A stretch of 64,000 nt of DNA from Allomuricauda sp. (GCF_002699205.1 NZ_PABT01000040.1:62001-126000), one strand, 5' to 3'. Counted from the first letter of the stretch, positions 45,488-54,546 are shown. Notes: a model not told the origin generated them from the sequence alone. Numbers and translations are program-made.

Positions 45488-46171
45488 TTATTCTTGATCG
45501 CCAATGATCATACCATCTTCCATCTCGATGATTCGGTCCGTCCGTTTGGCAAAATCTACATCGTGGGTAACCACCAAAAGTGACAAACCCTGTTCTTCCT
45601 TTAGATTTTTAAAGATATTGAATACGTTTTCAGAGTTATGGCTGTCCAGGTTTCCCGTGGGCTCGTCACCCATCAAAATGGCAGGGTCATTGATCAATGC
45701 CCTTGCAATGGCGACCCGTTGCTTTTCCCCACCCGAAATTCGTGAGGCTTTTTGATGTGCCAAATGCCCGATATGCAGCATTTCCAGTTTTTGATTGGCT
45801 TTGCGCTCTATTTCCTTAAGTGGCTTTTCGGCAAGTTTTTTGGCAGGCAGCATCACATTTTCCAATACACTGAATTCGGACAAGAGGTAATGAAATTGAA
45901 AAACAAACCCAATGTTTTTATTTCTTATCCGTGATAGTTCTTTTTGTGATTTGCCCGTCACGAGTTGGTTATTGAGGTATAGTTGGCCCGTATAATCGGT
46001 ATCCATGGTGGAGAGGATATATAGCAAGGTGGATTTTCCTGAACCGGATTTGCCCATAATGGAAGCAAACTCCCCGGATTTTACCCCAAAGGAAATATCC
46101 TTTAGCACATGGAAATCCTTGGGTTTATGGAAATGCTTGTTGATATTTTTGGCTTGTAAAACGAAGTTCAT
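45488..46171 (-). CDS. LolD/MacB-type ABC transporter ATP-binding protein
   Basis: A 227-residue ATPase with Walker A GKSGSGKST, signature ISGGEKQRVAIARAL and Walker B ILMGDEPTGNLDS, the pattern of the lipoprotein/macrolide-type (LolD/MacB/FtsE) family. It is the third gene of an operon with an adaptor and a permease and starts 7 bp after the permease stop. Confidence 0.9.
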   Translation of the reverse strand: MNFVLQAKNINKHFHKPKDFHVLKDISFGVKSGEFASIMGKSGSGKSTLLYILSTMDTDYTGQLYLNNQLVTGKSQKELSRIRNKNIGFVFQFHYLLSEFSVLENVMLPAKKLAEKPLKEIERKANQKLEMLHIGHLAHQKASRISGGEKQRVAIARALINDPAILMGDEPTGNLDSHNSENVFNIFKNLKEEQGLSLLVVTHDVDFAKRTDRIIEMEDGMIIGDQE

Positions 46172-46178
46172 AATAATG

Positions 46179-47441
46179 TCAGGTTCCTCTAATGATTTTA
46201 ACAGGGTCTATTTTTTTTGCTTTGTTCGATGGCAGGTACCCAGCTATAAATGTTGATATCAGTGCAAAAGAGATTCCGATGAAATAATAGCTTAGGTCGT
46301 AGTTTACCGGGTAGGTGTCGATTGTGGGAAGAGCATCGGTTTCAAAAGGTGTGCTATCGATAAGATATGAAAGCCCCAATCCTATCACCAATCCTAGAAG
46401 TCCGCCCGCCAACCCTATGATCATGGCTTGGGCCATAAAAATGTATTGCACATCTTTCCCGGAAAACCCGGTTGCCTTTAAAATGGCGATATCCTTCATT
46501 TTTTCATAAATGAGCATATTCAATATGTTGTAAATGCCAAAACCGGCAACAATGAGCAGTGTAATGGAAACCGCATAGGTAATCAAGTTTCTTACGCTTG
46601 TACCGGTTTCGAACTGGGCATTGGCTTCATTGATATCAACAGCCTTTATGTTGAACTGTTTCTCAAGGCTACGTGCCATGGTTTCAGATTCCCCAATATC
46701 CAGTAACTTAATATTGATATCGGTAACGTAATTTTCGGATTCCCCAAGGATGCGCTGAACTGTATTCAAATTGGCAAAACTCTGCGCATTGTCTATTTCC
46801 GCGATACCACTTTGATAGATCCCCACTATCTTCAAAGGGAAAATATCGCCAGCCACGGTGCTTACCTGAACCCTGTCCCCAACGGATAGGGACATTTTTT
46901 TTGCCAAACCTGACCCTAATAAAATTCCGTTATTATTGTTTTTTAAATCTCTTGCCGACCCTTCGACAATATTATCTTGGATATTGGAAAGACGGACCTC
47001 TTCCATTATATCCACACCTACAAGGTTGCCCCCCAGTTCTATGGAGCCGGAAAGATAAAAAATCTGGGCCCTCAACTGAGGGGTGGCACCCTTTACATTG
47101 GGATGTTTTTTTAGGTAATTTAGAATAGGCAGGGCATTGTGAATTTTTTCTTGATTTTGTTTTGGTTTGATGGAGTGTACAAAATTCATGGCATTTTTAA
47201 AGTCCCGGTAACGCGAAATTGGCTGGGTTTCCGAAGGTTGGATTTCGTTGTACAAATGGATATGGGGCGTTTGGTTCAACACCAAATCATCCAACATTGT
47301 ATTGAGCCCTGTCATAAAACTTACCATGGTAATATAGGCGCCAATCCCAAAAGTAACCCCGAGTGTTGCGGTAATGGTGGATTTCATCTTGGTGATAAGA
47401 TGTGTTTTGGCGATGCCCAATATGACGTTCCAATTGGTCAT
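46179..47441 (-). CDS. FtsX/MacB-type ABC transporter permease
   Basis: A 420-residue permease with one N-terminal helix, a large periplasmic domain (about 45-270) and three C-terminal helices, the MacB/LolC layout. Segments KDIAILKATGFSGKDVQYIFM and IAGYLPSNKAKKIDPVKIIRGT are family signatures of the coupling regions. Substrate could be a lipoprotein, peptide or drug. It overlaps the adaptor gene by 4 bp. Confidence 0.88.
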   Translation of the reverse strand: MTNWNVILGIAKTHLITKMKSTITATLGVTFGIGAYITMVSFMTGLNTMLDDLVLNQTPHIHLYNEIQPSETQPISRYRDFKNAMNFVHSIKPKQNQEKIHNALPILNYLKKHPNVKGATPQLRAQIFYLSGSIELGGNLVGVDIMEEVRLSNIQDNIVEGSARDLKNNNNGILLGSGLAKKMSLSVGDRVQVSTVAGDIFPLKIVGIYQSGIAEIDNAQSFANLNTVQRILGESENYVTDINIKLLDIGESETMARSLEKQFNIKAVDINEANAQFETGTSVRNLITYAVSITLLIVAGFGIYNILNMLIYEKMKDIAILKATGFSGKDVQYIFMAQAMIIGLAGGLLGLVIGLGLSYLIDSTPFETDALPTIDTYPVNYDLSYYFIGISFALISTFIAGYLPSNKAKKIDPVKIIRGT

Positions 47442-48523
47442 TGCTCAGGTTTATAGATCGCTGTGTTTTCATCCAAACCCTCCAAAATCTCCACCCTGTC
47501 CAAATTTTGAAGACCGACCGAAACCTCAACTTCACCGTTGTCCGTAATTACTTTTGATGTTCCGATGAGGTAATCTTTTGGAATGGTCAGGGTTTCTTCC
47601 TTTTGGGAAATAACTATATTGCCTTCACCGGAAAGCCCTGGATATAGCGTGCTCGGGGGGTCTTTGAACAGTGCCTCAACCTTGAATGTCTGTGATCGCT
47701 CGTCTTTTCTTGGGTAAATCTTGTCCAAAGTAGCCTCGAATACCTTGGAATTGTAGGAGTCGAGGGTCAGAAACACCTGTTGCCCCCTTTTTATCTTTAC
47801 AATATCCACTTCATCCACTAATAACTCTATTATAAATTCATTGGTTTTGCCTACGGCTGCTACGGGTTCTTGGGTATTGACGATTTCCCCGGGGTTTTTG
47901 TAGATTGCATAGACGGTTCCATTTATTTTACTGGTTATGGTGAAGTCTTCGGAAGTGGTCAATGAAGTCTTGTAATTGTTTTCTGCTTGCTTTAGCTGGG
48001 TTTCCAGCTCATTTTTTGTTTGTTTGTATTTTCTTTCGAGCAGGTTCAAGTTGTTTTGTGACAACTCATAGGCCAATTTTCGATTGTCGTATTCAACCTC
48101 TGAGCCAATATTTTGGTCCCAAAGATTTTTTTGACGGAAATAATTGATGGAATCGTTGGTCAGCTTAAGTTTCGCAGCTTGTATCTCATCTTGGATACTG
48201 GTAAGCATGGCGGCTCTTCCGTTGTAGTTTTCTTTGGCAAGTTGTAGTGCCAATTTTGCATTTTCCACGTTCAACTCTGGTGAGGTGTTTGTAATTTGAA
48301 GAATGGGATCTCCTCTGTTTACAGTATCGCCCTCCTCGACCCATGTTTTGTCCAATATGCCCATTACTATGGAATATGCTTGGTACAAGCTGTCCGGTTG
48401 CACCGTTGCCGAAGCATAGACAGACTCCGTTAACGGCATTTTGGCCGGGTAGGTTTTCTCTGTATTGTTCTTACACGAACAAAGTGCTAAAAAAAGGATA
48501 TAAAGGAAAAGGAATTTTTTCAT
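47438..48523 (-). CDS. HlyD/MacA-family periplasmic adaptor lipoprotein
   Basis: A membrane fusion protein of about 361 residues that links the permease to the outer membrane. A lipobox (ALCSC) is near residue 16. A biotinyl-lipoyl half motif (EEGDTVNRGDPILQI), a coiled-coil hairpin (about 85-185) and the returning strand (TSKINGTVYAIYKNPGEIVN) follow in order. The ATG at 48523 was preferred because it opens a clean lipoprotein signal; five upstream codons are possible. It heads the exporter operon. Confidence 0.88.
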   Translation of the reverse strand: MKKFLFLYILFLALCSCKNNTEKTYPAKMPLTESVYASATVQPDSLYQAYSIVMGILDKTWVEEGDTVNRGDPILQITNTSPELNVENAKLALQLAKENYNGRAAMLTSIQDEIQAAKLKLTNDSINYFRQKNLWDQNIGSEVEYDNRKLAYELSQNNLNLLERKYKQTKNELETQLKQAENNYKTSLTTSEDFTITSKINGTVYAIYKNPGEIVNTQEPVAAVGKTNEFIIELLVDEVDIVKIKRGQQVFLTLDSYNSKVFEATLDKIYPRKDERSQTFKVEALFKDPPSTLYPGLSGEGNIVISQKEETLTIPKDYLIGTSKVITDNGEVEVSVGLQNLDRVEILEGLDENTAIYKPEQ

Positions 48524-48608
48524 TGGTTCTAACATCATACCAGTATCAAATTACCGATAAAAAGTTGATTTGAAATATGAGTTAGGTCAGCAAGTGGGCA
48601 ACCTTAAA

Positions 48609-48655
48609 AAGAACGGGATCGGCCAAAGTTTTGAGGATTGGACGCTCCCGTTCTT
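48609..48655 (-). terminator. Terminator of the WG-repeat protein gene
   Basis: AAGAACGGGA (48609-48618) and TCCCGTTCTT (48646-48655) are perfect 10-bp arms; a second short stem lies inside the loop. Read on the minus strand, the hairpin is followed by TTTTTAAGG. Confidence 0.7.
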
Positions 48656-48688
48656 CAGTTTGTGCTGTTTGTCAATTCCCTATTTTGT

Positions 48689-49309
48689 TTAAAGAGCTAT
48701 TTTTTTGATTTCCCAGTGGTCATCCTTTTTGACTGCAATAAGATTGTCATTCAAAATTTTGGACCTTATTTCCGGGATTTTATACCTCCTTTTTGTCATT
48801 TGAATGTTATACCTACGATTAAGGAATTCGATAATGTTGCCATCTACATCCATCAAAACCTCATGAAATTTGAACTCATAGATATCCAGGTTGAATTCAT
48901 TTTTGCCCCGGAGCACTTTTTCATAAATGACACCAGTGGTCAAACCATTTTGGAATGGCGCTACATTTAAAAATTGATGTTTGATGACCAATTTACCGGA
49001 GGTGTCAATAAAACCGAATACCGGTATGTCATCCACCATTGTTTGAACGACGCATCTACCATTGGAAAATTGCGGGTAGGCCGTGGCCCTGATGTCATTG
49101 TAGGACGAATCGGCATCTTCGTTCCAATAAAGGTCATCCCTAAAATCAATGGCGATGTTTCCTGTTTCATCCACAAAAGCCCATTTGTTTTCTTTCTGTA
49201 CCGCTGCAAATCCTTCATGGAACGGGCTTACATAATCCAAATTGTCGGGTAGCTGTGCGCTTATGCCCATGTAAACAAAAGCAGCGATCAATGTTGTAAT
49301 TTTTTTCAT
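48689..49309 (-). CDS. WG-repeat containing exported protein
   Basis: A 206-residue protein with a signal peptide (ending GISAQ) and WG-type repeats: KWAFVDETGNIAIDF, VFGFIDTSGKLVIKHQF and a degenerate third unit. The FIDxxGxxVI pattern is the repeat core. WG proteins are common in Bacteroidota and have no fixed function. An FNR-type palindrome lies 54 bp upstream, suggesting expression under low oxygen. Confidence 0.8.
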   Translation of the reverse strand: MKKITTLIAAFVYMGISAQLPDNLDYVSPFHEGFAAVQKENKWAFVDETGNIAIDFRDDLYWNEDADSSYNDIRATAYPQFSNGRCVVQTMVDDIPVFGFIDTSGKLVIKHQFLNVAPFQNGLTTGVIYEKVLRGKNEFNLDIYEFKFHEVLMDVDGNIIEFLNRRYNIQMTKRRYKIPEIRSKILNDNLIAVKKDDHWEIKKIAL

Positions 49310-49332
49310 GGCTATTTCTTTTTATCGGAGTA

Positions 49333-49376
49333 CTAAGGTCGCAGGTGTTTGGAATAAATCAAATGATCTAAATCAT
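49333..49376 (-). promoter_or_regulatory. FNR/CRP-type box before the WG-repeat gene
   Basis: ATGAT-CTAA-ATCAT at 49363-49376 is centred 33 bp from GACCTTAG (49333-49340), a 4-of-6 match to the -7 box. The geometry equals that at ftsH and the nos cytochrome gene. The remaining gap to 49823 shows no convincing gene or consensus promoter. Confidence 0.55.
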
Positions 49377-49823
49377 ATAAAAAAGCGGATATATAAAGGT
49401 GGTTGAGCCAAGGGTTTATAGTATTGATGAACACTCCAATCTTTACCTTTGCTCAGGCCCATATAATAATCAACATCTTGCAAAAACTCATATTATTATG
49501 AATTAAATGGCTTTATAAAACTTATAAAAATTAAAGAGTCTGGTTTGCATTGGACAAAAGCGTTAATTTTACTTTTAAATGGCAGATATTGCGTAAAGAG
49601 CTGTGTCCATTGGGAATCAGAACACAATTTGCATCAAACATTGCCCCATCAAAAATAAATGGTGTACAGAAGGCTTCGATACCTGTCAGATTCAGGACGG
49701 GAATTTTAAAAAAAGAAATTTCGTCCCGAACAAGATGAATTGAAGGTGAAAAAACTAAGCTATATTCCCGGAAAAAGGAAGTTTACATAAGAAATGAACA
49801 GAAATATATTTAGGAGGTGCAAG

Positions 49824-50738
49824 ATGCGGAGAAAACTACTTGTATGCATCGGATTTATTGCACCTTGGTGCTTGCTTATTGTAGGCTGTACCCCGACAAG
49901 AAATATTAAAGAGAAAACAAAAACCTTAGCGGCTGGACAAATACCTGGGGAATCTATAGGAAGTAGTGATATGGGAAGTACTTATTTAGTAGACTTGGAT
50001 TTTGATGAGCACTCCAAAATTGCTCTTAAACCTGAATCAACAATGCCTATTATGCCCAATTTAAATGATACGTTGATACAAACCTTCAAAATCAATCCAG
50101 ACACCCAAATTTCTTTACCGGACGACCCGCATGATGAATTTGATATGCCAAATTTTCTGGAAAACAAAAACACTGTCGCCAATAGAATTGTCGAAAATTA
50201 CCTTGACAGTAAAAATAGGGAGCCAGGGGGACACTGTCTTGCCGTTAGTAAAAAACGTTTTGAAAAGGCTTATAAGGACGTCCATGGCCATTCGGTGTAT
50301 GAAGATCTTCCCGATAGTATGGCAACAAAATACTATAGCCCCCGTGAGGTTTTTGATTATCTTTACGTCTCTGCCTCAGGTACCCACGTAGGGTGGCGAA
50401 GCCTTCCGGAAAAATATAGGGGCAAAGGAGCTGCAGGTGCCATTGCTTACGCTGGAATGGGTACGCTTGTCGATTGGTTCGGAATATGGAGTGGAGAACT
50501 CAAGCCTGGTGCCATGATGCAGGTTTGGAAACACAGAAACGACTATGAGAAGGTAGTACATGGCGTTGACAAAAAGGATTTTGATCCATTTGGACATTCT
50601 TTTATTTTCATGGGGTATGTGCGTGATGAAAAGAATAAAATAATAGGAATAAGAATTGCTGATCAAGGATATCAGAGCTATCGTCCGTTAGTGCCCAATG
50701 ATTATGAAGTCTGGTGGGCCGTTAACCTTAGCATCTGA
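49824..50738 (+). CDS. Exported papain-like (putative NlpC/P60- or amidase-like) lipoprotein
   Basis: A lipoprotein of about 304 residues (lipobox IVGC, C22) with a low-complexity linker (30-125) and a C-terminal domain with papain-fold signs: C138 in GGHCLAVSKKR at a helix start, H258 in FGHSFIFMGYV and D280 in RIADQG. This arrangement resembles cell-wall amidases and peptidases, but the family is not recognised with certainty. A strong AGGAGG six bases before the ATG at 49824 decides this start over an ATG at 49794; such a site is rare in this window. Confidence 0.65.
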   Translation: MRRKLLVCIGFIAPWCLLIVGCTPTRNIKEKTKTLAAGQIPGESIGSSDMGSTYLVDLDFDEHSKIALKPESTMPIMPNLNDTLIQTFKINPDTQISLPDDPHDEFDMPNFLENKNTVANRIVENYLDSKNREPGGHCLAVSKKRFEKAYKDVHGHSVYEDLPDSMATKYYSPREVFDYLYVSASGTHVGWRSLPEKYRGKGAAGAIAYAGMGTLVDWFGIWSGELKPGAMMQVWKHRNDYEKVVHGVDKKDFDPFGHSFIFMGYVRDEKNKIIGIRIADQGYQSYRPLVPNDYEVWWAVNLSI

Positions 50739-50791
50739 TCTAGCCTCTTATTGAAAAAACTTGTAAAATTTAACGTTCCCATTGAAATTTG

Positions 50792-50825
50792 TATTTGGAT
50801 GGTACGTTAATTTTATAGAGTATGA
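50792..50825 (+). promoter_or_regulatory. Possible promoter of the second papain-like gene
   Basis: TTG at 50792-50794 and TAATTTTA at 50818-50825 have a 23-bp spacer. The -7 box lacks the final G. Transcription would start about 14 bp before the ATG at 50844. Confidence 0.35.
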
Positions 50826-50843
50826 TTTTTTATATATAAAAAC

Positions 50844-51617
50844 ATGTTGCTTTTTTCCTTATTAGTGCTTTTTGGGTTCGAGAGCAAAATTCCACCAACA
50901 ACAATATCGATCAACAAAGATAAAATTGTTGCAGAAGGTTCCGCGACCAATCGTGCGACCAATATTCGGAATGATTCCTTAAAAATAATACCCAAAAAAG
51001 AAAAGGATAGTGTTTCCTATGTTGAAAGAAAAGCAAATATTGGACAGCTTCGGAAACGTTTGGGTGAAGGGCTTCGAACAGGCGATATTTCTTTGGACAG
51101 CATCAAGGTCGTATTCACCGATCATTTGGTAGATAAGATTATTCCCCATTGGTATGGCACACCATGGAGCTTTGGTGGTCATACTGCCGTGCCCAATAAG
51201 GGTGAGATTGCATGTGGTTATTTCATATCGACCACACTACGGGATATGGGTATAAAACTCAATAGGTATAAATTGGCACAACAATCCCCTATAGACGAGG
51301 CCAAAATCATTAGTTGTGGTTCCGAAATTTATAGCGTCATACAAGAAAATCCAGAAAAGGCATTTCAAGAAATTGATGATCTAACCAAAGAAGGGCTTCA
51401 TTTTATTGGTTTTGACAAGGGGCACGTAGGCTATCTTTTGAAACGGAAAGGTGAATTGTTTCTGATACACTCCAACTACTTTTCTCCTGGATCGGTTTGC
51501 ATGGAACCTTTGGAAGAATCAAGGGTTTTCAAAAGTTTTTCCAAATTTCATCTTGTGGATATTTCAAATAACGATGTACTGATTAAACTTTGGTTGGATA
51601 ACGCAGTAATACTGTAA
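50844..51617 (+). CDS. Exported papain-like (NlpC/P60-like) protein
   Basis: A 257-residue protein with a short hydrophobic N-terminus (MLLFSLLVLFG). The C-terminal domain has YGTPWSFGG, then C124 in GEIACGYFISTTLRDMG and H194 in KGHVGYLL, with H209 in LIHSNY as a possible third residue. The Cys-His layout fits a papain-like hydrolase such as NlpC/P60. It shares no close similarity by eye with the previous protein, yet both carry the same type of catalytic pair and lie in tandem, 106 bp apart. Confidence 0.65.
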   Translation: MLLFSLLVLFGFESKIPPTTISINKDKIVAEGSATNRATNIRNDSLKIIPKKEKDSVSYVERKANIGQLRKRLGEGLRTGDISLDSIKVVFTDHLVDKIIPHWYGTPWSFGGHTAVPNKGEIACGYFISTTLRDMGIKLNRYKLAQQSPIDEAKIISCGSEIYSVIQENPEKAFQEIDDLTKEGLHFIGFDKGHVGYLLKRKGELFLIHSNYFSPGSVCMEPLEESRVFKSFSKFHLVDISNNDVLIKLWLDNAVIL

Positions 51618-51758
51618 TGGGTATAATTGATCTTTTTCTCGAAAAATACTTGAATCAAGTTCGATATCAGTTGTTTCAGCATTGTAGTCTTGATTGGAGC
51701 TATTGAGGAAAAGTTTTCACTTTTTTAAATTTCACCTAACCTAGGTTACCTGGAGGTT

Positions 51759-52070
51759 TTAAGGATTCAACGATTTTGGGAATTTAATTGTGTCCGATTC
51801 CAAGTGATATTCAATAGGCTCTAAGGCCTTTTCTAGGTAGCTTTTGATGTCTGACTTCGACAATACCACCTTATAATCCGGATTTATGTTGGTTTCAAAG
51901 GCGTAACAAAGATTACTCTCCGTGGTTTCATTTTCTATATGTCCCAATCCTAGGTAACGTGCCAAACGTTCCACAAATTCAGTTTTAATGTCCAAATTCA
52001 ATAGGGCTTCTTTACTAAAACGTTGTTGATGTACGTTGTGGACGAAGATTTCTGAAAGTGTTACCTGCAT
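51759..52070 (-). CDS. Small protein of unknown function in the NO-stress operon
   Basis: A 103-residue soluble protein (MQVTLSEIFVHNVHQQRFSK) with no signal, no cysteine cluster and no recognised motif. It begins 8 bp after the truncated globin gene on the same strand, so it is probably cotranscribed with the NO-stress genes. Confidence 0.6.
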   Translation of the reverse strand: MQVTLSEIFVHNVHQQRFSKEALLNLDIKTEFVERLARYLGLGHIENETTESNLCYAFETNINPDYKVVLSKSDIKSYLEKALEPIEYHLESDTIKFPKSLNP

Positions 52071-52078
52071 ATCGGATG

Positions 52079-52465
52079 TTAACCTATATTTTGATTTTGG
52101 AAATATTCAATCTTCAATTGAAACATCTCGGCCATTTTAGTGGCCCTGAACTTGGCCTCTGTTGCTTTGTCCCCTGAAAAATTTTCATCAACGGCCTCAA
52201 AAAACAATTGTTTCCAACGATCAAAATGTTTGCCTTCGACCGGAAGTCTGACATGTGGTGCAAAAGGACTGCCGTTGTAGGTATGTTCTTCCAATAATAC
52301 CGTTTGCCAAAACCGATACATTTTTTCCAAATGGGTAGGCCAATTATCTTTGATCACCCCATTGAAAATATCAGCCAACAAATCGTCCTCACGAACTTTG
52401 CCGTAGAAAATGTCAACCATTTGTTTGATTTCTTCGAGACTAGCTATTTCTTTTCTTTCTGCCAT
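52079..52465 (-). CDS. Group III truncated hemoglobin
   Basis: A 128-residue globin. IKQMVDIFYGKVREDDLLADIF and the proximal-side helix FAPHVRLPVEGKHFDRWKQLF are typical of group III truncated hemoglobins; the heme-ligating histidine is probably in that stretch. Such globins bind O2 or NO. Location downstream of ric and hemerythrin genes supports a role in NO handling (inference). Confidence 0.88.
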   Translation of the reverse strand: MAERKEIASLEEIKQMVDIFYGKVREDDLLADIFNGVIKDNWPTHLEKMYRFWQTVLLEEHTYNGSPFAPHVRLPVEGKHFDRWKQLFFEAVDENFSGDKATEAKFRATKMAEMFQLKIEYFQNQNIG

Positions 52466-52514
52466 TGCTTTTTCGCAGTTGGTTTAGGTGCTTCACCCCA
52501 TAAGTCCATTATAA

Positions 52515-52838
52515 TTAAATAAGATGGACAACAAGGACCAAGGTACTGAAGACAATGCTTAAAATTAATAAATTAAATGTGGTCAAAGGTTTTAACTGTG
52601 CCAATACCGCGCCATTAAAAGCCATACAGAAGATGATGATAAAAAAGAGCAATATCATTTTTAGAACCATGTCCATTTCTCCCATCAACAATGCCATGGC
52701 CGCGGCGGAACCAAGGCAACTCTGTCCTATAATTGCAATGGTAGAGTAGCCCAATTGCTTTTTTTTGAATTCATTGAATGTGGTTCGGTAAATATTCCTC
52801 CATCCACTTGGTTTGTTTTTAGATCCAGAACGTGTCAT
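52515..52838 (-). CDS. Small membrane protein of unknown function
   Basis: About 107 residues with three hydrophobic segments (STIAIIGQSCLGSAAAMALL, ILLFFIIIFCMAFNGAVLA and LLILSIVFSTLVLVVHLI). The start is either ATG 52838 (MTRSGSKNKPS) or ATG 52862, 8 codons upstream; both overlap the hemerythrin gene end. It lies inside the NO-stress operon, and its role is not known. Confidence 0.6.
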   Translation of the reverse strand: MTRSGSKNKPSGWRNIYRTTFNEFKKKQLGYSTIAIIGQSCLGSAAAMALLMGEMDMVLKMILLFFIIIFCMAFNGAVLAQLKPLTTFNLLILSIVFSTLVLVVHLI

Positions 52839-53280
52839 CTGTATTGTCCTTGAATTTTTCATTGTTATGTTGTTTTTCTATGATTTCCAGCTGTGTTGCA
52901 CTGGCCACTTGTTGGACATGATTGAAAAGCTGTCGTTCTTCGAAGCGGATATGTTGTTCCAATGTTTCTTCGATTTGCCCCAATGTTTTCATGTTGGCAG
53001 TTGGAGTAGTGAACAATCTGTTTAATCTCCTATGATCGGCAAACGCTTTTCTTATCCATGGATGGTCCTTGCCCAATATGGGGAAGATGTAGGTCTCTTC
53101 CATGTCGAAATGGGGAACCAGATAGGTTTCATAAAACCAGTCCACATAAGCTTTAATGCGCTCCGGTGGAATATTTTTTGACAGACCTGTTCTAATTTTC
53201 CAACAAAGGAGTAGGCCGTGATGGTGTTCACGGCTTACTCCTTGGAGGGCGCTATGTCGTTTTATAGGAGTGTGTCCCAT
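52819..53280 (-). CDS. Hemerythrin HHE-domain protein
   Basis: A protein of about 153 residues with the HHE cation-binding layout: SREHHHGLLLCWKI, HFDMEETYIFPIL, FADHRRLNRLF and LEQHIRFEERQLF supply the His and Glu ligands of a di-iron centre. Such proteins bind O2 or NO or repair iron centres. The start at 53280 was chosen because an upstream in-frame stretch overlaps the ric gene and does not look like protein. It lies 7 bp after ric. Confidence 0.85.
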   Translation of the reverse strand: MGHTPIKRHSALQGVSREHHHGLLLCWKIRTGLSKNIPPERIKAYVDWFYETYLVPHFDMEETYIFPILGKDHPWIRKAFADHRRLNRLFTTPTANMKTLGQIEETLEQHIRFEERQLFNHVQQVASATQLEIIEKQHNNEKFKDNTDDTFWI

Positions 53281-53287
53281 ATATAGA

Positions 53288-54016
53288 TCAATCGTTGAAC
53301 AGTTCATTTTCCAATAGCTCTGCCTTCGGAAACAAGATGTTGTTCTCCAAATGGATGTGGCGATGGAGATCTTCCTCAAATTCCTGCAATAGGGAGAATG
53401 CGACCCTATAGGTGTTGCAGGCATCGGCAGGGGGCGTGTAATCATTGCTCAGTTCGGCAATCTTGCGGAATCGTTCCCCTTCGTTGTCATGCTCTTCCAT
53501 CATCATTTGAATAGGGTTACGTACAGGACCAAAATGGGGTCGCTCCAGATGATTTTCATTTAGCGAAGTGTTGACCATTTTACGGATCCAGGGAAATAGG
53601 ACCAGTTCTTCCTTTTTCATGTGCATGGCCAATTCTCCCGAAGAGATGTTGAAATGATTGAAAATGTCATGCAGTTCGGGATGACGTTCCCCATGTACCC
53701 TGCAAAGTTTGGTCAAGTATTGTTTTAGGATCGGGATTTGTTGTTCCACGTACCGGTGATGTTTTTTTTCGATATAGTCTATCAGTAGATCTAGGGACCA
53801 TGTTTTAAAATCCGGTAGATCTCCTTGATTACTTTGTTTTGCCTCATCAAGTTTTTGTAACAAGGTTTGAAGGTCCAAGCCCTTTTTTGCTACCACCTCG
53901 GAGATGGTCCGGTTTCCTTTACAGCAGAAGTCTATTTTGTGTTCTTTAAAGACCTGGGCAGTCCGGTAATCTTCGGTTACCATTTGCCCAATTGTTTTGT
54001 CAACTATATTGTTCAT
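53288..54016 (-). CDS. ric: Iron-sulfur cluster repair di-iron protein Ric (ScdA/YtfE)
   Basis: Ric repairs Fe-S clusters damaged by nitric oxide and may convert NO to N2O. The 242-residue protein has the N-terminal ScdA domain with a Cys pair (HKIDFCCKG) and a hemerythrin-type domain with HHRYVEQQ, HMKKEELVLFPWI, MEEHDNEG and HIHLENNILFP as iron ligands. An NsrR-like operator precedes it. It is the first structural gene of the NO-stress operon. Confidence 0.93.
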   Translation of the reverse strand: MNNIVDKTIGQMVTEDYRTAQVFKEHKIDFCCKGNRTISEVVAKKGLDLQTLLQKLDEAKQSNQGDLPDFKTWSLDLLIDYIEKKHHRYVEQQIPILKQYLTKLCRVHGERHPELHDIFNHFNISSGELAMHMKKEELVLFPWIRKMVNTSLNENHLERPHFGPVRNPIQMMMEEHDNEGERFRKIAELSNDYTPPADACNTYRVAFSLLQEFEEDLHRHIHLENNILFPKAELLENELFND

Positions 54017-54053
54017 AGTAATTGTTTTGTTTTTGTGTTACGTTTCATATTTC

Positions 54054-54073
54054 GGATAAAAATGTCTTTTATT
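54054..54073 (-). promoter_or_regulatory. NsrR-like operator upstream of ric
   Basis: GGATAAAAATGTCTTTTATT lies 38 bp before the ric start and is almost identical to the sites before the Rrf2 regulator gene and the nos cytochrome c gene. It resembles the AAGATG-type half-site of NsrR. Confidence 0.6.
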
Positions 54074-54089
54074 AGGTTAAAAATTTTTT

Positions 54090-54527
54090 TTATCGTTTCA
54101 AATAGGTCAAGCCCACTTCCAAGCCCGTGGCAAGTTCGTATAAACTGGTATTTTGCAACATTTTTCTAAGATTACTTCGGATATCAACAAATTTATCGTG
54201 CAAGGGGCAAGGTTTACTAGCATTGCATTCTTTGAGTCCTAGACCACATCCCATGTAAATTTGGTCTCCGTCTATTGCTTTGACGATCATATTCAGCTTT
54301 ACAGAGTCCATATCCTCTCTTTCAATCTCAAATCCGCCCGTTGGCCCTTTTACGGAATTCACAATGTTGTTTCGGGTAAGTTGCTGTAGTATTTTTGCCG
54401 TGAAGGCCACTGGGGAATCTATCTCTTCTGCTATTTCCGTAACACTGACGCGTCGTCCTTCCAAGGATTGCAGTGCAATATAGACCGCTGCCCGAATACC
54501 ATACTCACAAGCTTTTGAAAACATCAT
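54090..54527 (-). CDS. Rrf2 family transcriptional regulator (NsrR-like)
   Basis: A 145-residue winged-helix regulator with the Rrf2 pattern YGIRAAVYIALQ, SVTEIAEEIDSPVAFTAKILQQL and GPTGGFEI. Three cysteines (C94, C101, C107 in CGLGLKECNASKPC) fit ligands for a labile Fe-S cluster that senses NO or redox change. It heads the NO-stress genes and has the operator motif over its own promoter, implying autoregulation. NsrR, rather than IscR, is favoured by the gene context. The start may be either ATG of a tandem pair. Confidence 0.88.
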   Translation of the reverse strand: MMFSKACEYGIRAAVYIALQSLEGRRVSVTEIAEEIDSPVAFTAKILQQLTRNNIVNSVKGPTGGFEIEREDMDSVKLNMIVKAIDGDQIYMGCGLGLKECNASKPCPLHDKFVDIRSNLRKMLQNTSLYELATGLEVGLTYLKR

Positions 54528-54546
54528 AGGGGATTATGAATTAGTA

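Noticed and set aside
49550..49738. A 62-codon open frame upstream of the first papain-like lipoprotein gene
   Set aside because: The composition does not look like a protein, there is no promoter or ribosome site and no recognisable motif.
51737..51748. Perfect 12-bp palindrome TAACCTAGGTTA
   Set aside because: It lies between convergent gene ends, has no loop or T-run and no second copy was seen.
52819..53445. Longer form of the hemerythrin gene starting at 53445
   Set aside because: The extra 55 codons overlap ric in another frame and do not resemble protein; the start at 53280 fits the domain.
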